DNA of 64,000 nt from Owenia fusiformis (taxonomy: Eukaryota; Annelida; Polychaeta; Sabellida; Oweniidae), in assembly GCA_903813345.2 (NCBI GenBank), contig CAIIXF020000001.1:56158270-56222269 (forward strand). The letters run 5' to 3'. Below the pieces are notes generated by a model. That model saw nothing but the letters and a program-made list of their open reading frames with translations, had not been told where the DNA came from and made no database searches. This document shows, piece by piece, positions 63,301 through 64,000 of this stretch; within the stretch, counting starts at the first letter, position 1, and each line of letters opens with the position of its first letter. The translations under genes and the position numbers were made by a program.

Positions 63301-63708
63301 ATTTGAAGTGCAATACAGGATATATTCTGTCTCGATATTCTGTATTGGCACTCGACTTCGTCTCGTTCCAATACGGAATTTCTCGAGCAGAATATATCCT
63401 GTATTGCACTTCAAATCATTCAATAACTTATACACTTTCAAGACCAAATTAGAATACATGGTGTAAAACTACAATACATCTTCATGCTGTCTTAAGGAAG
63501 TTTTAAGAGCAATGCAGACAAGCTAACTACCTTAATGGCAACAAATAAGAGACAGAAAATGGATTGGAAGGATTTTTATTTGAAAAGCATACCAAGTTTC
63601 ACTTACCAAAACCAAATTCACATATCTGATCAAATATGGAAATATTGGGCTGAGTGTCCAAATTCATTAGAATAGAAATAGGAAACATCTGCATCTTTGC
63701 CAGAAAAT
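30277..63708 (-). CDS. TTLL10: Tubulin tyrosine ligase-like protein, NlpC/P60 + ATP-grasp (TTLL10), 5' incomplete
   Basis: TTLL enzymes ligate amino acids to tubulin side chains or termini on cilia and other microtubules; TTLL10 in mouse elongates glycine chains. Coding exons in transcript order: 63708-63607, 49911-49708, 40156-39967, 38534-38179, 37959-37922, 35326-35242, 34979-34790, 34396-34278, 33970-33779, 33612-33453, 33182-33011, 32190-32050, 31687-31477, 30917-30277. Every junction is GT/AG with matching phase: about 932 residues, first exon(s) beyond the window. Order of domains: ICEFGFG lead-in; NlpC/P60 domain with FLDCCGLV (Cys codon 49877-49879), MKPGDLVFI and MVHVEVWLG (His codon 40128-40130); acidic Ser/Lys linker (exons 4-7); TTLL core starting FYIGGGNGNPL, then LLTNKMGLLNSL, IWICKPTGANQGKGIYLI, FDIRAYMLI, HLTNQ, and IYLIEVNVNPSLA with the metal-binding Glu and Asn; and a Lys/Thr-rich disordered tail. 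The FYIGG, LLTNKMGLL and 'ILHNGE' phrases are what point to TTLL10. Confidence in TTLL is very high, in TTLL10 high. Confidence 0.92.
32860..32967 (-). repeat. Dispersed repeat R1, copy 4
   Basis: Minus-strand copy in the TTLL10 intron between 33011 and 32190: 'gttgacatattgttatag', 'ctccaacctttttgtggatg'. The order of the last blocks differs slightly from copy 1. Confidence 0.65.
34420..34600. mobile_element. Pogo-like MITE, copy next to a TTLL10 splice acceptor
   Basis: CAGTAAAACATGTCC at the left and the complement 'acacaggttttactg' at the right, flanked by TA (34418-34419, 34601-34602). Sister copies are at 48148-48310 and, as a fragment, at 60918. The left end is only 23 nt from the acceptor of the exon that starts at 34396, so the element has replaced the normal branch-point region. 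It contains a 22-bp internal tandem duplication ('aaaatgttcaatatacaca'). Confidence 0.75.
37003..37130 (-). repeat. Dispersed repeat R1, copy 5
   Basis: Minus-strand copy containing the full order of blocks, from 'ggtggtgacatattgttatg' to 'ttgcatgttaatgccttatt', in the TTLL10 intron between 37922 and 35326. Immediately beside it (37130-37162) 'ggtggtgacata' is duplicated. Confidence 0.7.
37922..37959 (-). CDS. TTLL10: 38-bp microexon of TTLL10
   Basis: The exon ending at 38179 leaves phase 1 and the exon starting at 35326 needs phase 0, so they cannot be joined directly without a stop. A 38-bp segment between them, bounded by AAATCAG| and AAG|GTATAT, supplies exactly the missing phase change. 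It encodes VEENRVLHTKKYK with the split codon and reads into KKVDRARHRS. Position in the acidic/basic linker suggests no catalytic role. It is found by frame logic; transcript data would settle it. Confidence 0.75.
38540..38785. repeat. 26-bp minisatellite abutting a TTLL10 splice acceptor
   Basis: About nine copies of 'atgtacaaccaatgtaatac' plus 'atgcac'. On the transcript strand the array ends only some 10 nt before the acceptor of the exon starting at 38534, so it occupies the branch-point and pyrimidine-tract region. The transcript-strand unit is rich in TTG/TGT and lacks AG, except for one AG in a variant copy near 38655. Confidence 0.9.
41339..41410 (-). repeat. Dispersed repeat R1, copy 6 (partial)
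   Basis: Minus-strand fragment with 'tgtgacatat', 'agtctccaactttttatgga' and 'tggtgttcagcgattggtgt'. The right half of the unit is absent. Confidence 0.6.
43264..44845. repeat. 35-bp minisatellite, about 45 copies
   Basis: Unit 'aatggaatgtataatgatct' plus 'acaacttgcaccatt', 35 bp, highly regular over 1.58 kb. Variant positions (tacaa/tataa, cttgc/tttgc, ggaatg/gaaatg, aatgatc/aaagatc) alternate, giving 70-bp dimers near 44060-44360. A 10-bp insertion ('tgatctacaa' repeated) marks a 115-bp higher-order unit present twice (44640-44755 and 44755-44870). It lies in a TTLL10 intron. Confidence 0.95.
48148..48310. mobile_element. Pogo-like MITE, 163 bp
   Basis: CAGTAAAACCTGTATATAG at the left, 'gcatgttttactg' at the right, flanked by TA (48146-48147, 48311-48312). 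Internal 'tgttcactgtaggtaggcgt' phrases are subterminal repeats of the same family as 34420-34600. Confidence 0.75.
48870..49750 (-). repeat. 69-bp tandem array made of a TTLL10 exon end plus its splice donor
   Basis: Thirteen units with a 69-bp period, the first being the real 3' end of the TTLL10 exon (49911-49708). Each minus-strand unit encodes PGDLVFISAIYNNPK and then carries the donor, AAAAT|GTAAGTTTAG. Units lie near 49701, 49632, 49563, 49495, 49426, 49357, 49287, 49218, 49149, 49080, 49011, 48942 and 48873 (position of the donor on +). Eleven have GTAAGT. The unit near 49287 reads TTGAAAG: donor lost and in-frame TGA made. The unit near 48942 lacks one base, giving GTAGTT and a frame change. 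Since 69 is 23 codons, every donor before 49287 leaves the same phase as the real one. Confidence 0.93.
52815..53130 (+). mobile_element. Diverged copy of the ATCCCACCAAACAAA element
   Basis: Starts 'atcccatcgaacaaaacatg' and ends 'cttcatttggtgta', with 'gatggatggatgaattcatg' before the right end, parallel to the better preserved copy at 60479-60822. Confidence 0.6.
53533..54973. mobile_element. Inverted-repeat DNA element, 1.4 kb
   Basis: The left end 'cacgggttactagagtatcc' and the complement of the right end ('caagggctactagagtttcc') match, and similarity continues for about 75 bp through 'gagtatgaccggttct'. The outermost shared flank is ATAAT on both sides, too short to prove a duplication. 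A 79-codon frame (54523-54762, MKQSKTNRFLIQEFILAVVH...) sits inside with no recognised family. CA(A/C)GGG ends are compatible with hAT, not proven. Confidence 0.55.
57363..57595. repeat. 15-bp minisatellite that inverts on itself
   Basis: Eight units of the form 'aatcccattggtcyg' run from about 57388 to 57528, then at about 57533 the same 15-bp motif continues on the opposite strand ('caattgggattcgga' and variants) for four more units. The result is a tandem array with an internal inversion point able to form a long hairpin. Both strands are open in frame because 15 is a multiple of three (VRIPI-type and NPNCS-type peptides). Confidence 0.85.
60479..60822. mobile_element. 344-bp element with perfect 15-bp inverted ends
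   Basis: ATCCCACCAAACAAA at the left (60479-60493) and its exact complement at the right (60808-60822). Internal 'ggatggacggacggatggat' and 'aaaaatggctgcc' phrases recur in the copy at 52815-53130 and, in part, near 100-250 and 23395. Repeats ending in 'ctatatccccctagaacttt' are common in marine invertebrate genomes as far as I recall. Confidence 0.7.
60918..60995. mobile_element. Pogo-like MITE fragment
   Basis: TA then CAGTAAAACCTGTCTA and a 'gtgttcacctta' phrase as in the intact copy at 48148-48310. The right end is missing. Confidence 0.5.
63118..63427. repeat. Two adjacent perfect hairpins
   Basis: Hairpin A: 63179-63203 pairs perfectly with 63247-63271 (25 bp), and outside it 'tttttatcgtatgatc' (63118) pairs with 'gatcacacgataaaaa' (63274). 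Hairpin B: 63290-63329 pairs perfectly with 63388-63427 (40 of 40 bp) around a 58-nt loop. Perfect arms imply recent origin or gene conversion. A related phrase 'aaaaacgttattcaatgatt' near 6096 suggests a mobile family. Confidence 0.8.
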
Positions 63709-64000
63709 CTTAAAAATGAAAGGATTATCATGAAATAAAGTAATAAAGTAAAAACTGTTCATGTTAGCCCTTTTTAAACAAATAGTGTCATGAGATGAAG
63801 AGTTATCATCAAAATATTGTAAAATTGAGACAATTCTTTAGAAGGCCACTCTCAGCCCATCTCTAAGTTTAGTTACCCCTTTAATTTAAAGTACATGTAA
63901 AACAGCACATTGCAATCTGTAGCTGTTCCAGGTGCTATATGGCAACCATTTTATATTTCAGATACAGATGAAAGCATTACTATCTGCATGTTTTATGCCC

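Larger units (their letters stand above)
49912..63606 (-). other. 13.7-kb TTLL10 intron
   Basis: The flanking exons join directly in phase (G|CC giving Ala), so no exon is required inside. The intron holds an R2-type repeat (52815-53130), an inverted-repeat element (53533-54973), an inverted 15-bp minisatellite (57363-57595), a 'gggagaaatgggagatat' low-complexity stretch (59605-59700), an R2 element (60479-60822), a pogo-like fragment (60918-60995) and part of a double hairpin (63118-63427). A repeat-like segment at 51750-52135, rich in 'ggcctttttgggcc' and ending 'cagcttctggatccgccagt', looks transposon-derived but has no clear ends. Confidence 0.65.

Overview
This is animal nuclear DNA: AT-rich, with long introns, canonical GT/AG splice sites, many small DNA transposons and several minisatellites. 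The gene structures and the mobile-element mix fit an invertebrate, most likely a mollusc or other lophotrochozoan. That placement is inference, because nothing here names the species.

Two host genes could be assembled exon by exon with matching splice phases, and they converge. On the + strand (4173-23943) is a complete nicotinate phosphoribosyltransferase gene (NAPRT): 15 coding exons, 552 residues. On the - strand (63708 down to 30277) is a tubulin tyrosine ligase-like gene, best matched to TTLL10: 14 coding exons in the window, about 932 residues, with its 5' end beyond the right edge. The TTLL10 protein has an NlpC/P60 papain-fold domain ahead of the ATP-grasp ligase domain. A likely first coding exon of a third gene (- strand, 3888-3961) lies head-to-head with NAPRT across about 210 bp.

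Layout: 1-3887 repeats (a hAT-like element, a 9-bp-TSD hairpin MITE). 3888-4172 putative bidirectional promoter. 4173-23943 NAPRT, whose 6-kb intron 12 holds a 4.3-kb foldback transposon with a second element nested in one arm. 23944-30276 intergenic, with MITEs and a 33-bp minisatellite. 30277-63708 TTLL10, whose introns hold a 35-bp minisatellite of about 45 copies, a 26-bp minisatellite against a splice acceptor, a 15-bp minisatellite that inverts on itself, and several MITEs.

The most striking signal is at 48870-49750. The 3' end of a TTLL10 exon together with its splice donor is repeated in tandem about 13 times with a 69-bp period (exactly 23 codons). Eleven copies keep a perfect GTAAGT donor and the spacing preserves phase, so the first six donors-worth of sequence forms an open array of alternative in-frame exon ends inside the NlpC/P60 domain. 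A weaker, independent version of the same thing (donor-containing tandem repeats after an exon) follows NAPRT exon 9. No retrovirus-like or Polinton-like element was recognised.
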